The notes under the pieces: model-generated
What the model was told of the DNA's origin: nothing
The model's input: the letters and a program-made list of their open reading frames with translations, nothing else
Database searches by the model: none
Part shown: positions 10,356-19,502 of the stretch, piece after piece
Layout of the letters: each line of letters begins with the position of its first letter
Numbering within the stretch: the stretch's first letter is position 1
NCBI RefSeq assembly: GCF_003130795.1
Contig: NZ_CP029357.1
Location: forward strand, 372,001-436,000
Source of the DNA: Azospirillum thermophilum
GTDB lineage: Bacteria > Pseudomonadota > Alphaproteobacteria > Azospirillales > Azospirillaceae
DNA length: 64,000 bases
Reading direction: 5' to 3'
Made by a program: the position numbers and the translations under genes

Positions 10356-11291
10356 ATGCGCATCCTGGTCATCGCCGACTGCGAGGGCGGCGTCCTCAAG
10401 CCCGCCACGCTCAACGCCGTCGCCGCCGCCCGCCGGATCGGCGGCCCGGTCGACCTGCTGGCGGCCTCCGCGCCCGGAACCGGCATCGCCGCCGCCGCGG
10501 CCGCCGTCGAGGGGGTGGAGACGGTGCTGGCGGCGGAGGATGCCGCCTACGCCCATGCGCTGGCGGAACCGCTGGCCGCCCTGATCCTGTCGGTCGCCGG
10601 CGGCTACAGCCACATCCTGGCCCCGGCGACGGCGGGCGCCAAGAATGTGCTGCCGCGCGTCGCCGCCCTGCTCGACGTCGCCCAGATCTCCGACATCGTG
10701 GCGGTGGAGAGCGCCGACACCTTCGTCCGGCCGATCTATGCCGGCAACGCGCTGGCGACCGTGCAGTCGTCGGACGCGGTGAAGGTGGTCACCGTGCGCA
10801 CCACCGCCTTCGAGGCGGTGCCGGCAACCGGCGGCGCGGCGACCGTGAAGCCGGTCGCCGCGGCGGGCGATCCCGGCCTGTCCCGCTTCGTCTCCGCCGA
10901 GATCGTGAAGTCGGAGCGGCCGGAGCTGACCGCCGCCCGCGTCGTGATCTCCGGCGGGCGCGGCATGCAGTCGGGCGAGAATTTCGGGCTGCTGGAGGCG
11001 GTCGCCGACCGGCTGGGGGCCGCCGTGGGCGCCAGCCGCGCCGCGGTCGATGCCGGCTATGTCCCGAACGACTATCAGGTCGGGCAGACCGGCAAGATCG
11101 TCGCTCCGGACCTCTATGTCGCGGTCGGCATCTCCGGCGCGATCCAGCATCTGGCCGGCATGAAGGACAGCAAGGTGATCGTCGCCATCAACAAGGACGA
11201 GGAGGCGCCGATCTTCCAGGTCGCCGACTACGGCCTCGTCGCCGACCTGTTCGCCGCCCTGCCGGAGCTGGACAAGGCGCTGGCCGGCTGA
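10356..11291 (+). CDS. etfA: Electron transfer flavoprotein subunit alpha
   Basis: This 311-residue EtfA binds FAD in its C-terminal domain. The signature region is visible as [19 protein letters not shown] followed by [32 protein letters not shown] and [16 protein letters not shown]. It works with the adjacent EtfB as the electron acceptor for the acyl-CoA dehydrogenase encoded 60 bases downstream. Length is normal for the family and there is no sign of disruption. Confidence 0.96.
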   Translation: MRILVIADCEGGVLKPATLNAVAAARRIGGPVDLLAASAPGTGIAAAAAAVEGVETVLAAEDAAYAHALAEPLAALILSVAGGYSHILAPATAGAKNVLPRVAALLDVAQISDIVAVESADTFVRPIYAGNALATVQSSDAVKVVTVRTTAFEAVPATGGAATVKPVAAAGDPGLSRFVSAEIVKSERPELTAARVVISGGRGMQSGENFGLLEAVADRLGAAVGASRAAVDAGYVPNDYQVGQTGKIVAPDLYVAVGISGAIQHLAGMKDSKVIVAINKDEEAPIFQVADYGLVADLFAALPELDKALAG

Positions 11292-11351
11292 CGGCCGAAC
11301 GGCCGGGAAACCACCGCCCGCCAAGAAGAAGACTGGGGAGAAAGCACCGAG

Positions 11352-13142
11352 ATGACCTACACCGCACCGCTGCGCGACATCCGCTTCGTGCTGAAGGAGA
11401 TCGCCGGCTTCGATTCCGTGGCCGCCCTGCCCGGCTTCGAGGAGGCGACGCCCGAGCTGGCCGACTCCATCCTGGAGGAAGCGGCGAAGATCGCCGGCGG
11501 CGTGCTGGCGCCGCTGAACGCTCCCGGCGACCGGCAGGGCGCCCGCTGGACCGACGGCGCCGTCACCACGCCGGACGGCTGGCGGGACGCCTGGAACACG
11601 CTGGTCGAGGGCGGCTGGAACGGCCTGCCCTTCGCCGCGCAGTGGGGCGGGATGGGGCTGCCCAACGTGCTGAACACCGCCGTGCAGGAGATGTGGCACG
11701 CCGCCAACATGGCCTTCGCGCTGTGCCCGATGCTGACGCAGGGCGCCGTCAACGCCCTGCAGCAGTTCGCTTCGGAGGAGGTCAAGCAGACCTACCTGCC
11801 GAAGATGGTGACCGGCGAGTGGACCGGCACCATGAACCTGACCGAGCCGCAGGCCGGATCCGACCTCGCCGCCATCCGCTCGCGGGCAGAGCCGGTGGGC
11901 GACGGCAGCTACCGCGTCTACGGACAGAAGATCTTCATCACCTATGGCGACCATGACCTGACGGACAACATCGTCCATCTGGTGCTGGCCCGCCTGCCCG
12001 ACGCCCCGCCGGGCGTGAAGGGCATCTCGCTGTTCGTCGTGCCGAAGGTGATGGTGAATGCCGACGGCAGCCTGGGTGCGCGCAACGACGTGGCCTGCGT
12101 CTCGATCGAGCACAAGCTGGGCATCCATGCCAGCCCGACCGCCGTGCTGGCCTTCGGCGACCAGGGCGGCGCCATCGGCTGGCTGGTCGGCGAGCCGCAC
12201 CGCGGCCTGGAATACATGTTCGTGATGATGAACCACGCCCGGCAGGCGGTCGGGCTGCAGGGCCTGTCCATCGGCGAGCGGGCCTACCAGCAGGCGCTGT
12301 CCTATGCCCGCGAGCGCGTGCAGGGCAAGCCGGCCGGCTGGCAGGGCGAGGGGCGCACGCCGATCCTCAACCACCCCGAGGTCCGGCGCAGCCTGATGAG
12401 CATGAAGGCGCGGATCGAGGCGATGCGCGGCATCCTCTACACCGCCGCCGCCGCCCACGACATCCGCCACAGCCATCCCGAGCCGGAGGCCCGTCAGACG
12501 GCGGCCGTGCTGGAGGAGCTGCTGACGCCCATCGCCAAGGGCTGGTCGACCGAGACGGGCCAGGACATCGCCTCCCAGGGCGTGCAGATCCACGGCGGCA
12601 TGGGCTATGTCGAGGAGACCGGCGCAGCCCAGCACCTGCGCGACGCCCGCATCACCACCATCTATGAAGGCACCACGGCGATCCAGGCCAACGATCTGGT
12701 GAACCGCAAGCTGCTGCGCGACAAGGGCGCCTCGCTCGGCGTCTGGCTGGACGAGGTGGAGGGGAACGCCCGGACGCTGGAGGGCTCGACCGACCTCGAC
12801 CTGCAGGTGATCGGCCGCGAGATCGCACTCGCCGCCGGCCGCACGCGGGAAATGACCGGCTGGATCCTCGCCAACGCCGCCGACCCGGCGAAGCCCGCCG
12901 CCGCGGCCGTCCCGCTGCTGAACGCCATGGGCCTGGTCGCCGGCGCCCATTATCTGAGCCTGGGGGCGGTCGCCGCCCTGCGCCGCCTGTCGGAGGGCGA
13001 GGCCGACGACGGCTTCCTCGCCGCCAAGCCGGTCACCGCCCGCTTCTTCGCCGAGCATCTGCTGGGTCAGGTGGAGGGCTGCCGGGCGGCGGTGGTGAAC
13101 GGCGCCGACACGGTGATGGCGCTGTCCGACGCGCAGATGTAA
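11352..13142 (+). CDS. Acyl-CoA dehydrogenase with C-terminal extension (DmdC-like)
   Basis: This 596-residue flavoenzyme belongs to the long acyl-CoA dehydrogenase subgroup that includes 3-methylmercaptopropionyl-CoA dehydrogenase DmdC. It has the flavin/substrate motif [24 protein letters not shown], then IFITYGDHD, a helical domain with [12 protein letters not shown], and [19 protein letters not shown] with [16 protein letters not shown]. It is about 200 residues longer than a standard acyl-CoA dehydrogenase, as expected for the subgroup. It would introduce a double bond into the acyl-CoA made by the upstream ligase and pass electrons to EtfAB. GGGGAG precedes the start. DMSP catabolism is possible but not shown: no dmdA or dmdD is visible. 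Confidence 0.9.
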   Translation: MTYTAPLRDIRFVLKEIAGFDSVAALPGFEEATPELADSILEEAAKIAGGVLAPLNAPGDRQGARWTDGAVTTPDGWRDAWNTLVEGGWNGLPFAAQWGGMGLPNVLNTAVQEMWHAANMAFALCPMLTQGAVNALQQFASEEVKQTYLPKMVTGEWTGTMNLTEPQAGSDLAAIRSRAEPVGDGSYRVYGQKIFITYGDHDLTDNIVHLVLARLPDAPPGVKGISLFVVPKVMVNADGSLGARNDVACVSIEHKLGIHASPTAVLAFGDQGGAIGWLVGEPHRGLEYMFVMMNHARQAVGLQGLSIGERAYQQALSYARERVQGKPAGWQGEGRTPILNHPEVRRSLMSMKARIEAMRGILYTAAAAHDIRHSHPEPEARQTAAVLEELLTPIAKGWSTETGQDIASQGVQIHGGMGYVEETGAAQHLRDARITTIYEGTTAIQANDLVNRKLLRDKGASLGVWLDEVEGNARTLEGSTDLDLQVIGREIALAAGRTREMTGWILANAADPAKPAAAAVPLLNAMGLVAGAHYLSLGAVAALRRLSEGEADDGFLAAKPVTARFFAEHLLGQVEGCRAAVVNGADTVMALSDAQM

Positions 13143-13179
13143 CGCCGCGGCCCCGTCCTCGCAGCCCCGTCCTGGAACG

Positions 13180-13208
13180 CCGGGGGAGCGGAGCCTCCCC
13201 TCCCCCGG
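13180..13208. terminator. Hairpin between convergent acyl-CoA dehydrogenase and gntR genes
   Basis: A 9-bp stem, CCGGGGGAG with CTCCCCCGG, lies between the two convergent stops. It has no clear T-tract on either strand, so it is a plausible but weak bidirectional terminator. Confidence 0.45.
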
Positions 13209-13216
13209 TGCCGCTC

Positions 13217-13978
13217 TCAGATGCGGGCGTCGGCGGATCCGGGAACGGTGAAGTACTCGGGGTTCGCCGCCCGGGCCTCGGCGATGGAGACCTCCAGGTG
13301 CTCCAGATGGGCCTTCAGCGTCTCGACGGCCCGCGCCGGGTCGCGGGACGCGATGGCCTCGACGATCGCCTCATGCTCGGCGATGGCGGCGCCGACGCGG
13401 CCGGCCAGCGGCAGGGTCAGCCGGCGGTAGCGGTCGACCTGCACCTTGACCTGATCGATGATCGACCAGAAGCCGGGATAGCCGGAAATCTCCGCCAGCA
13501 GGGCGTGGAACTCCTCGTCCGCCTTGTGGAAGCCTTCGCGGTCGCCGGCGGCGTCGCATTCATGCTGCCGCTCCAGACAGGCGCGCAGCAGCGCCACCTG
13601 GCTGCGGGTCGCCCGCTCCGCGGCGTAGCGCACCACCGCCTCCTCCAGCACGCGGCGGATGGTGATGGCCTCGGGCAGGGCACCGATGGGGATGCGGCCG
13701 ACGAAGGTGCCGGACTGCGGATAGATCTCCACCAGCCCCTCGTCCGCCAGCTTCAGCATGGCCTCGCGCACCGGCGTGCGGCTGACGCCGTAGGTCTCGG
13801 CGATCGCCTTTTCCGCGATGGGCGAGCCGGGGGCGCGGCGCAGCGTCAGGATATCCTCACGCAGGTCGCGGTAGATGGTCGCGGAAATGGTGGTGGTGCG
13901 CTGGACCGGCCGCGCATCCGCCTTCATCGTCTTGCGGCGCACCCGCCGATCCTTCACCGCTTCGTTGCCGCCGAGCAT
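13217..13978 (-). CDS. GntR-family regulator, FCD type, of the hexuronate block
   Basis: This is a 253-residue GntR regulator. The N-terminal winged helix contains IAEKAIAETYGVSRTPVREAMLKL, and the all-helical FCD effector domain follows, with EEFHALLAEISG and EHEAIVEAIASRDPARAVETLKAHLEHL. FCD domains usually bind an acid ligand through a metal. The gene is divergent from mgsA and next to uxaC-uxaA. An AT-rich palindrome-like motif in its upstream region recurs before uxaC and pyk, so it is the likely regulator of hexuronate catabolism. The chosen ATG has AAGGACG about 10 bases upstream; a start 54 bases further upstream, or one 51 bases downstream, is also possible. Confidence 0.85.
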   Translation of the reverse strand: MLGGNEAVKDRRVRRKTMKADARPVQRTTTISATIYRDLREDILTLRRAPGSPIAEKAIAETYGVSRTPVREAMLKLADEGLVEIYPQSGTFVGRIPIGALPEAITIRRVLEEAVVRYAAERATRSQVALLRACLERQHECDAAGDREGFHKADEEFHALLAEISGYPGFWSIIDQVKVQVDRYRRLTLPLAGRVGAAIAEHEAIVEAIASRDPARAVETLKAHLEHLEVSIAEARAANPEYFTVPGSADARI

Positions 13979-14164
13979 TTGCCGACCCGTCCTTGCCATT
14001 CTCACCGCCGCGTCCAAAGCGCGATCTTCCATGCGGAGCAGTCTACCACAAGGCTGCGGCCCGGACGCCACCAAACCCTTGTCCGGGACGTACGCCTGCG
14101 TACTGCAGCAGGACGTGGCCCCGCGCGAAGTGACGCAGGGCGCGGGGCTTGCGCCTCATCCTGG

Positions 14165-14178
14165 CATATTAGTATACG
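14165..14178. promoter_or_regulatory. Putative GntR operator, copy 1 (gntR/mgsA)
   Basis: CATATTAGTATACG stands out as AT-rich in very GC-rich DNA. Its reverse complement matches the motif before pyk in 13 of 15 positions when the flanking bases are included. It lies between divergent gntR and mgsA, 87 bases before the mgsA start, and could control both. Confidence 0.6.
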
Positions 14179-14265
14179 TTGATTGGCCCGTCACGCCAAT
14201 GTCATCCTTCGCCCCCGCGCGCTAATATCGCATCGGGAGCACAGCAACGGCAGGATCCCCGCCTC

Positions 14266-14700
14266 ATGGAACGCAAGTGCATCGCCCTGGTCGCGCACGA
14301 CGCCCGCAAGCGCGACCTGATCACCTGGATCGGAGCCCACCTGCGGTCCCTGTCCGGCCACATCTTCTATGCCACCGGCACCACCGGCGGCCGGGTGAAG
14401 GAGGCGTTTCCCGACCTGGACGTGACCCCGCTGAAGAGCGGCCCGCTGGGCGGCGACCAGCAGATCGGCGCGATGATCGCCGAGGGGCGCGTCGACCTGC
14501 TGGTGTTCTTCGTCGACCCGATGACCGCCCAGCCGCACGACGTCGACGTGAAGGCGCTGACCCGGCTCGCCACGCTCTACAACGTGCCCTTCGCCTGCAA
14601 CGAGGCGACCGCCGACATGGTCGTGTCCTCGCCGCTGTTCACCGACAGCTACCGGCCGCGGCCGGTCGACTTCCGCAGCTACGAAGGCCGCCAGCTCTGA
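14266..14700 (+). CDS. mgsA: Methylglyoxal synthase
   Basis: This 144-residue protein fits methylglyoxal synthase, which converts dihydroxyacetone phosphate to methylglyoxal and phosphate. The family's phosphate-binding and catalytic residues are visible: [11 protein letters not shown] near residue 10, [11 protein letters not shown] near 38-48, [14 protein letters not shown] with the catalytic Asp near 65, [15 protein letters not shown] with the histidine near 90, and [11 protein letters not shown]. The start was chosen at the ATG giving the usual family N-terminus. It sits beside uxaC behind a putative hexuronate-regulator site. That placement suggests methylglyoxal formation is used as an overflow when sugar-acid flux raises triose phosphate. 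Confidence 0.93.
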   Translation: MERKCIALVAHDARKRDLITWIGAHLRSLSGHIFYATGTTGGRVKEAFPDLDVTPLKSGPLGGDQQIGAMIAEGRVDLLVFFVDPMTAQPHDVDVKALTRLATLYNVPFACNEATADMVVSSPLFTDSYRPRPVDFRSYEGRQL

Positions 14701-14769
14701 GTCCGGGTCGCCGCGTGCGGCATTTTGGCTGAGCGCCGATGATGGCTGTAGCGATGCGCGGGGCAAGCT

Positions 14770-14783
14770 AGTATATTAATATT
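14770..14783. promoter_or_regulatory. Putative GntR operator, copy 2 (uxaC)
   Basis: AGTATATTAATATT lies 70 bases before the uxaC start and is nearly palindromic around TTAA. Eleven of 13 positions (GTATATTAATATT) match the motif before pyk. It probably binds the nearby FCD-type GntR regulator. Confidence 0.6.
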
Positions 14784-14853
14784 CACATGCGGCGCGGACA
14801 GCGGGGATCCGCCCCCGGCAACCGCACCATCCCTTATCTTCCGGAGACCGAGG

Positions 14854-16257
14854 ATGCTCCACCCTGACCGGCTTTTCCCGAGCGACGCGACGCAGCGCGC
14901 GATTGCGCGGCGGCTCTATGCCGAGGTGCGCGACCTGCCGATCGTCAGCCCGCACGGCCACACCGACCCGTCCTGGTTCGCCGAGGACCTGCCGTTCCCC
15001 GACCCCGCGACGCTGTTCGTCAAGCCGGACCATTACGCCTTCCGCATGCTCTACAGCCAGGGCGTCGCCATCGAGGACGTCGGCGTGAAGCGCCTGGACG
15101 GCGCGCCGGTCGAGAGCGACTCCCGCAAGATCTGGCGCCAGTTGGCCGATCACTGGTACCTGTTCCGCGGCACCCCGACCCGCATGTGGCTGGAGCATGC
15201 CTTCGAGACGGTCTTCGGCGTGACCGAGCGTCTGGCCCCGGACACCGCCGACGCCATCTACGACCGCATCGAGGACTGCCTGCGCAAGCCGGAGTTCCGC
15301 CCGCGCGCCCTGTTCGAGCGCTTCAACCTCGAGGTGCTGGCGACCACCGAGTCCCCGCTCGATACGCTGGAGCATCACAAGACCATCCGCGCCAGCGGCT
15401 GGAAGGGCCGGGTCGTCACCGCCTTCCGCCCGGACCCGGTGGTCGATCCGGAGTTCGAGGGCTTCAAGGCCAACGTCGAGGCGCTGGGCGCCCTGACGGG
15501 TGAGAACACGGCGACCTGGAAGGGCTATCTCGCCGCGCTCGCCAACCGCCGCCAGTACTTCAAGGAGGTCGGCGGCGCCACCTCCACCGACCACGGCCAC
15601 CCGACCGCCCGCACGGCGAACCTTTCGGCGGCCGAGGCGGAAAGCCTGTTCGCCAAGGCGCTGGCCGGCACCGTGACGGCCGAGGAGGCCGAGCTGTTCC
15701 GCGGCCAGATGCTGACCGAGATGGCCCGCATGAGCCTGGACGACGGGCTGGTCATGCAGATCCACCCCGGCAGCTTCCGCAACCACAACCCGCAGGTCTT
15801 CGAGCGGTTCGGCCGCGACAAGGGCGCCGACATCCCGACCGCCACCGAATATGTCCGGTCGCTGAAGCCGCTGCTCGACCGCTTCGGCAACGAGCGCGGC
15901 CTGACCATCATCCTCTTCACGCTGGACGAGACCAGCTATGCCCGCGAGCTGGCGCCGCTGGCCGGCCATTACCCCGCCCTGCGGCTGGGTCCGGCCTGGT
16001 GGTTCCACGACAGCCCCGAGGGCATGCGCCGCTACCGCGAGATGGTCACCGAGACCGCCGGCTTCTACAACACGGTCGGCTTCAACGACGACACCCGCGC
16101 CTTCTGCTCGATCCCGGCCCGCCACGACGTCGCCCGCCGGGTGGACTGCGCCTTCCTGGCGCGGCTGGTGTCGGAGCACCGGCTGGACGAGGACGAGGCG
16201 GCGGAGCTGGCCGTCGATCTCGCCTACCGGCTCGCCAAGAACGCCTACAAGCTGTAG
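14854..16257 (+). CDS. uxaC: Glucuronate (uronate) isomerase
   Basis: This 467-residue protein matches UxaC of the amidohydrolase superfamily. It interconverts D-glucuronate and D-fructuronate, and D-galacturonate and D-tagaturonate. It begins with LYAEVRDLPIVSPHGHTDPSWFAED, where the HGH pair forms the metal-site start, and later has WLEHAFETVFGV, EVLATTESPLDTL, MQIHPGSFRNHN and FNDDTRAFCSIPARHDVARR. Length is typical. It is followed by uxaA after 81 bases that contain a strong hairpin. A reductase for tagaturonate (uxaB) is not adjacent. Confidence 0.95.
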   Translation: MLHPDRLFPSDATQRAIARRLYAEVRDLPIVSPHGHTDPSWFAEDLPFPDPATLFVKPDHYAFRMLYSQGVAIEDVGVKRLDGAPVESDSRKIWRQLADHWYLFRGTPTRMWLEHAFETVFGVTERLAPDTADAIYDRIEDCLRKPEFRPRALFERFNLEVLATTESPLDTLEHHKTIRASGWKGRVVTAFRPDPVVDPEFEGFKANVEALGALTGENTATWKGYLAALANRRQYFKEVGGATSTDHGHPTARTANLSAAEAESLFAKALAGTVTAEEAELFRGQMLTEMARMSLDDGLVMQIHPGSFRNHNPQVFERFGRDKGADIPTATEYVRSLKPLLDRFGNERGLTIILFTLDETSYARELAPLAGHYPALRLGPAWWFHDSPEGMRRYREMVTETAGFYNTVGFNDDTRAFCSIPARHDVARRVDCAFLARLVSEHRLDEDEAAELAVDLAYRLAKNAYKL

Positions 16258-16295
16258 CCGGCAACCGCCGGGTCAGCACGTTCCGATCTGGAAAG

Positions 16296-16321
16296 GGGGA
16301 CGGTCCGGCCGGGCCGTCCCC
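16296..16321 (+). terminator. Intercistronic hairpin between uxaC and uxaA
   Basis: An 11-bp stem, GGGGACGGTCC with GGGCCGTCCCC and a GGCC loop, fills most of the uxaC-uxaA gap. It lacks a T-tract, so it more likely protects or attenuates the mRNA than ends transcription. Confidence 0.4.
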
Positions 16322-16338
16322 GCAACGAGGACCGTTCC

Positions 16339-17862
16339 ATGGCATCGCTGACCATCCGCCTGCACCCCGCCGACAACGTCGTCGTCGCCGGGGCCGATCT
16401 GCTGCCCGGCACGCGGCTGCCGGGGACCGATGTGGCCTGCGGCACGACGGTCCCCGCCGGCCACAAGGTCGCGGTCCAGCCCATCGCGGCCGGCGAGCCG
16501 GTGCGCAAGTACAATCAGGTCATCGGCTTCGCCACCGCCGCCATCGCGCCGGGCGAGCATGTGCATGTCCACAACCTGAGCATGGGCGACGAGTTCGAGC
16601 GCGACTATGCCTTCGGCGCCGACGCCCGGCCGACCGACCTGGTGCCGGAGGCCGAACGCGCCACCTTCCAGGGGATCCGGCGCGCCGACGGGCAGGTGGC
16701 GACGCGCAACTACATCGGCGTGCTGACGTCGGTGAACTGCTCCGCCACCGCGGCGCGGCTGATCGCCGACCATTTCCGCGGCGCGGCACTTGCCGCCTAT
16801 CCGAACGTCGACGGCGTCGTGGCGCTCGCCCACGGCTACGGCTGCGGCATGGGCGCCCAGGGGGACGCCATCGACGCCCTGCGCCGCACCATCGCCGGCT
16901 ACGCCCGCCACCCCAACTTCGCCGCCGTGCTGATCATCGGGCTGGGCTGCGAGGTCAACCAGGTGGACCGGCTGGTCGAGGCCGAGGGGCTGGAGCTGGG
17001 CGCACGGGTGCGGACCCTGTCGATCCAGGACCTCGGCGGCACCACCGCGGCGGTGCGCGAAGGCATCCGCCTGATCGAGGCGCTGCTGCCCGAAGCCGAT
17101 GCGGTCGTCCGCCGGCCCCTGCCGGCCAGCCACCTGACTCTGGCGCTGGAATGCGGCGGCTCCGACGGCTATTCGGGGATCACCGCCAATCCGGCGCTCG
17201 GCCATGCGGTCGATCTTCTGGTGCGCCAGGGCGGCACCGCCATCCTGTCCGAGACGCCGGAGGTCTACGGCGCCGAGCATCTGCTGACCCGCCGGGCGGT
17301 GAGCCGCGCGGTCGGCGAGAAGCTGGTGGAGCGGATCCGCTGGTGGGAGGACTACACCAGCCGCACCGGCGGCGAGATGAACAACAACCCCTCCCCCGGC
17401 AACAAGAAGGGCGGCCTGACGACCATCCTGGAGAAGTCGCTGGGCGCCGTCGCCAAGGCCGGCACCACCGCTTTGACGGAAGTCTACCGCTATGCCGAGC
17501 CGGTGACGGCGAAGGGGCTGGTGTTCATGGACACGCCGGGCTACGACCCGGTGGCGGCGACCGGCCAGGTGGCGGGGGGCGCCAACGTGCTGTGCTTCAC
17601 CACCGGCCGCGGCTCCGTCTTCGGCAGCAAGCCGGTGCCGTGCCTGAAGCTGGCGACCAACACGGCGCTGTTCCGCCGCATGCCCGACGACATGGACATC
17701 GACTGCGGCCCGATCGCCAGCGGCGACGCGACGATCGAGGAGGTCGGCCGCCGGATCTTCCAGATGATCCTCGACACCGCGTCGGGAACGAAGAGCAAGA
17801 GCGAGCTGATCGGCGTCGGATCCGACGAGTTCATCCCCTGGCAGATGGGCGCGGTCATGTGA
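16339..17862 (+). CDS. uxaA: Altronate dehydratase (UxaA/GarD family)
   Basis: This 507-residue lyase has an N-terminal SAF-like domain (about residues 1-95) and a C-terminal altronate/galactarate dehydratase domain. Visible marks include NYIGVLTSVNCSATAA, HGYGCGM, GLGCEVNQVDRL, ECGGSDGYSGITANPALG and the NNNPSPGNKKGGLTTILEKS region. UxaA dehydrates D-altronate to 2-keto-3-deoxygluconate. Its position directly after uxaC favours altronate over galactarate, though the GarD family is close. The single-chain SAF-catalytic arrangement is normal. A GC-rich terminator follows. Confidence 0.9.
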   Translation: MASLTIRLHPADNVVVAGADLLPGTRLPGTDVACGTTVPAGHKVAVQPIAAGEPVRKYNQVIGFATAAIAPGEHVHVHNLSMGDEFERDYAFGADARPTDLVPEAERATFQGIRRADGQVATRNYIGVLTSVNCSATAARLIADHFRGAALAAYPNVDGVVALAHGYGCGMGAQGDAIDALRRTIAGYARHPNFAAVLIIGLGCEVNQVDRLVEAEGLELGARVRTLSIQDLGGTTAAVREGIRLIEALLPEADAVVRRPLPASHLTLALECGGSDGYSGITANPALGHAVDLLVRQGGTAILSETPEVYGAEHLLTRRAVSRAVGEKLVERIRWWEDYTSRTGGEMNNNPSPGNKKGGLTTILEKSLGAVAKAGTTALTEVYRYAEPVTAKGLVFMDTPGYDPVAATGQVAGGANVLCFTTGRGSVFGSKPVPCLKLATNTALFRRMPDDMDIDCGPIASGDATIEEVGRRIFQMILDTASGTKSKSELIGVGSDEFIPWQMGAVM

Positions 17863-17894
17863 TCCCCGACCCGCATCCCGTCGCCGCCCGTCCG

Positions 17895-17929
17895 AAGGCC
17901 CCGTCCCGCACTCCGCGGGGCGGGGCCTT
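17895..17929. terminator. Strong terminator between convergent uxaA and purT
   Basis: A 15-bp stem with one G-T pair (AAGGCCCCGTCCCGC against GCGGGGCGGGGCCTT) and a 5-base loop is followed by a CT-rich tail. It lies between two convergent stops and can serve both. Confidence 0.8.
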
Positions 17930-17939
17930 CTCCTTATCG

Positions 17940-19109
17940 TCACTCGTAGCGGATGCGGACCGCCGCCGCCGCCGCCATCGCCCGCGCGCGCGCCTCGTCC
18001 AGCGTCGCCCCGGCGGCGAGCGCCACGCCCATGCGGCGGTTCCTGCGGGTGACCGGCTTGCCGAACAGGCGGACGTCCACGTCGAAGTCCGCCGTTCCGT
18101 GGCCCAGCGCCTCGGCCAGCCCCTCGATGGTGAAGCGTTCCGCCTCGCGGTCGGCCAGGATCACCGCCGAGGCGGTCGGGCCGCGCACGGCGATGCGCGG
18201 AATCGGCAGCCCCAGGATGGCGCGGGCGTGCAGGTCGAATTCCGACAGGTTCTGCGACAGCAGGGTGACCATGCCGGTGTCGTGCGGACGCGGCGACAGC
18301 TCGGAGAAGATCACCTCGTCGCGGGTGACGAAGAACTCGACGCCGAAGATGCCGTAGCCGCCGAGATTGTCGACGACCTTGGTCGCCATGTCCTTCGCGT
18401 CCCCGATCAGCGTGTCCGGCATGGCGACCGGCTGCCAGGACTCCTGGTAGTCGCCGCGCTCCTGCCGGTGGCCGATCGGATCGCAGAACAGGACGCCGTC
18501 GCGCGTGCGGACGGTCAGCAGGGTGATCTCGTACTCGAAGGCGACGAACTCCTCGACGATCACCTTGCGGCGGTCGCCGCGCATGTTGGCGACCGCATAG
18601 GTCCAGGCGGCCTCCAGCTCGTCGGCGGTGCGGACGGTGCTCTGCCCCTTGCCGGAGGAGGACATCACCGGCTTGATGACGCAGGGCAGGCCGGTATGGG
18701 CCACGGCGGCCCGCACCTCCTCCAGGCTTTCGGCGTAGCGGTAGCGGGAGGTGCGCAGCCCGAGCTCGGTGGCGGCGACCTCGCGGATGCGGTCGCGGTT
18801 CATCGTCATCGCGGCGGCGCGGGCCGAGGGGACCACGGTCATCCCGGCCGCCTCGACCTCCTGCAGGACCTCGGTGCGGATCGCCTCGATCTCCGGCACG
18901 ATGAAGTCCGGGGCGTGCTTCAGGATCGCCGCCCGCAGGGCGTCGGCGTCGAGCATGGAGAAGACTTCGCAGGAATCGGCCACCTGCATGGCCGGGGCGT
19001 CGGCGTAGCTGTCGCAGGCGACGACCTGACAGCCGAGGCGCTTTGCCGAAATGACGAACTCCTTGCCCAGCTCGCCGGAGCCGAGAAGAAGGATCTTGGC
19101 CGTGACCAT
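17940..19109 (-). CDS. purT: Formate-dependent phosphoribosylglycinamide formyltransferase
   Basis: This 389-residue ATP-grasp enzyme matches PurT, which formylates glycinamide ribonucleotide using formate and ATP in purine synthesis. The N-terminus [21 protein letters not shown] is the family's nucleotide-fold start. [25 protein letters not shown] (P-loop-like ATP clamp), [17 protein letters not shown] and [14 protein letters not shown] with the metal-binding glutamate follow. It stands alone, convergent with the hexuronate operon, and appears complete. Confidence 0.95.
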   Translation of the reverse strand: MVTAKILLLGSGELGKEFVISAKRLGCQVVACDSYADAPAMQVADSCEVFSMLDADALRAAILKHAPDFIVPEIEAIRTEVLQEVEAAGMTVVPSARAAAMTMNRDRIREVAATELGLRTSRYRYAESLEEVRAAVAHTGLPCVIKPVMSSSGKGQSTVRTADELEAAWTYAVANMRGDRRKVIVEEFVAFEYEITLLTVRTRDGVLFCDPIGHRQERGDYQESWQPVAMPDTLIGDAKDMATKVVDNLGGYGIFGVEFFVTRDEVIFSELSPRPHDTGMVTLLSQNLSEFDLHARAILGLPIPRIAVRGPTASAVILADREAERFTIEGLAEALGHGTADFDVDVRLFGKPVTRRNRRMGVALAAGATLDEARARAMAAAAAVRIRYE

Positions 19110-19502
19110 GCCCGCACTCCCATGACGGCGACGGATGTCGCCAGCGTTGACGTCGCCCGCCCCCCGGCAAGGCGCGGTCGGACCCGGCCGACCGGCGCAC
19201 CTTAGCCAAGGGCGCCGGCGGTTTGAACGCCAATCTTCCGGCGGCGCGCGAACCCGATGCCGCGCTGCGACATAGTGTCAGGGCGGACCCCGACCGCTGC
19301 CCGGACCCTGTACAGGCTCCGCGTATACTAATATATTTGCCGGGACGGGCTCACTGCGATGGGTACCCACGGCGCCGGATTTGCGTTGGGGCCGCCAGCC
19401 ATCGAGACCTCGCCGGAGCGGCGGCACGGCCGCCTGCACCGCGATGCGGGGTCACCGCCCTCTTTTTCCTTGCGCCCCCTTCCTTGTGGAGCTCGCGTCA
19501 CC
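19110..19502. other. Intergenic region between divergent purT and pyk
   Basis: About 390 bases separate two divergent genes. The region holds the third copy of the AT-rich hexuronate operator motif near its middle and GTGGAG a little before the pyk start. No convincing gene was seen; the reading frame running into pyk from upstream has no ribosome-binding site and is low-complexity. Confidence 0.6.
19322..19336. promoter_or_regulatory. Putative GntR operator, copy 3 (pyk)
   Basis: CGTATACTAATATAT lies 166 bases before the pyk start. It matches, in opposite orientation, the motif between gntR and mgsA and resembles the one before uxaC. This suggests pyruvate kinase is under the same sugar-acid regulator. 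Confidence 0.6.

Noticed and set aside
10155..13058. A very long open frame opposite the etf and acyl-CoA dehydrogenase genes
   Set aside because: It is a high-GC shadow. Its product is low-complexity, rich in Arg, Gly, Ala and His, with no family motifs, while the opposite strand encodes well-conserved enzymes.
16273..19233. Long minus-strand open frame spanning uxaA and purT
   Set aside because: It crosses a strong bidirectional terminator and runs out of frame through purT. Its sequence is compositional only.
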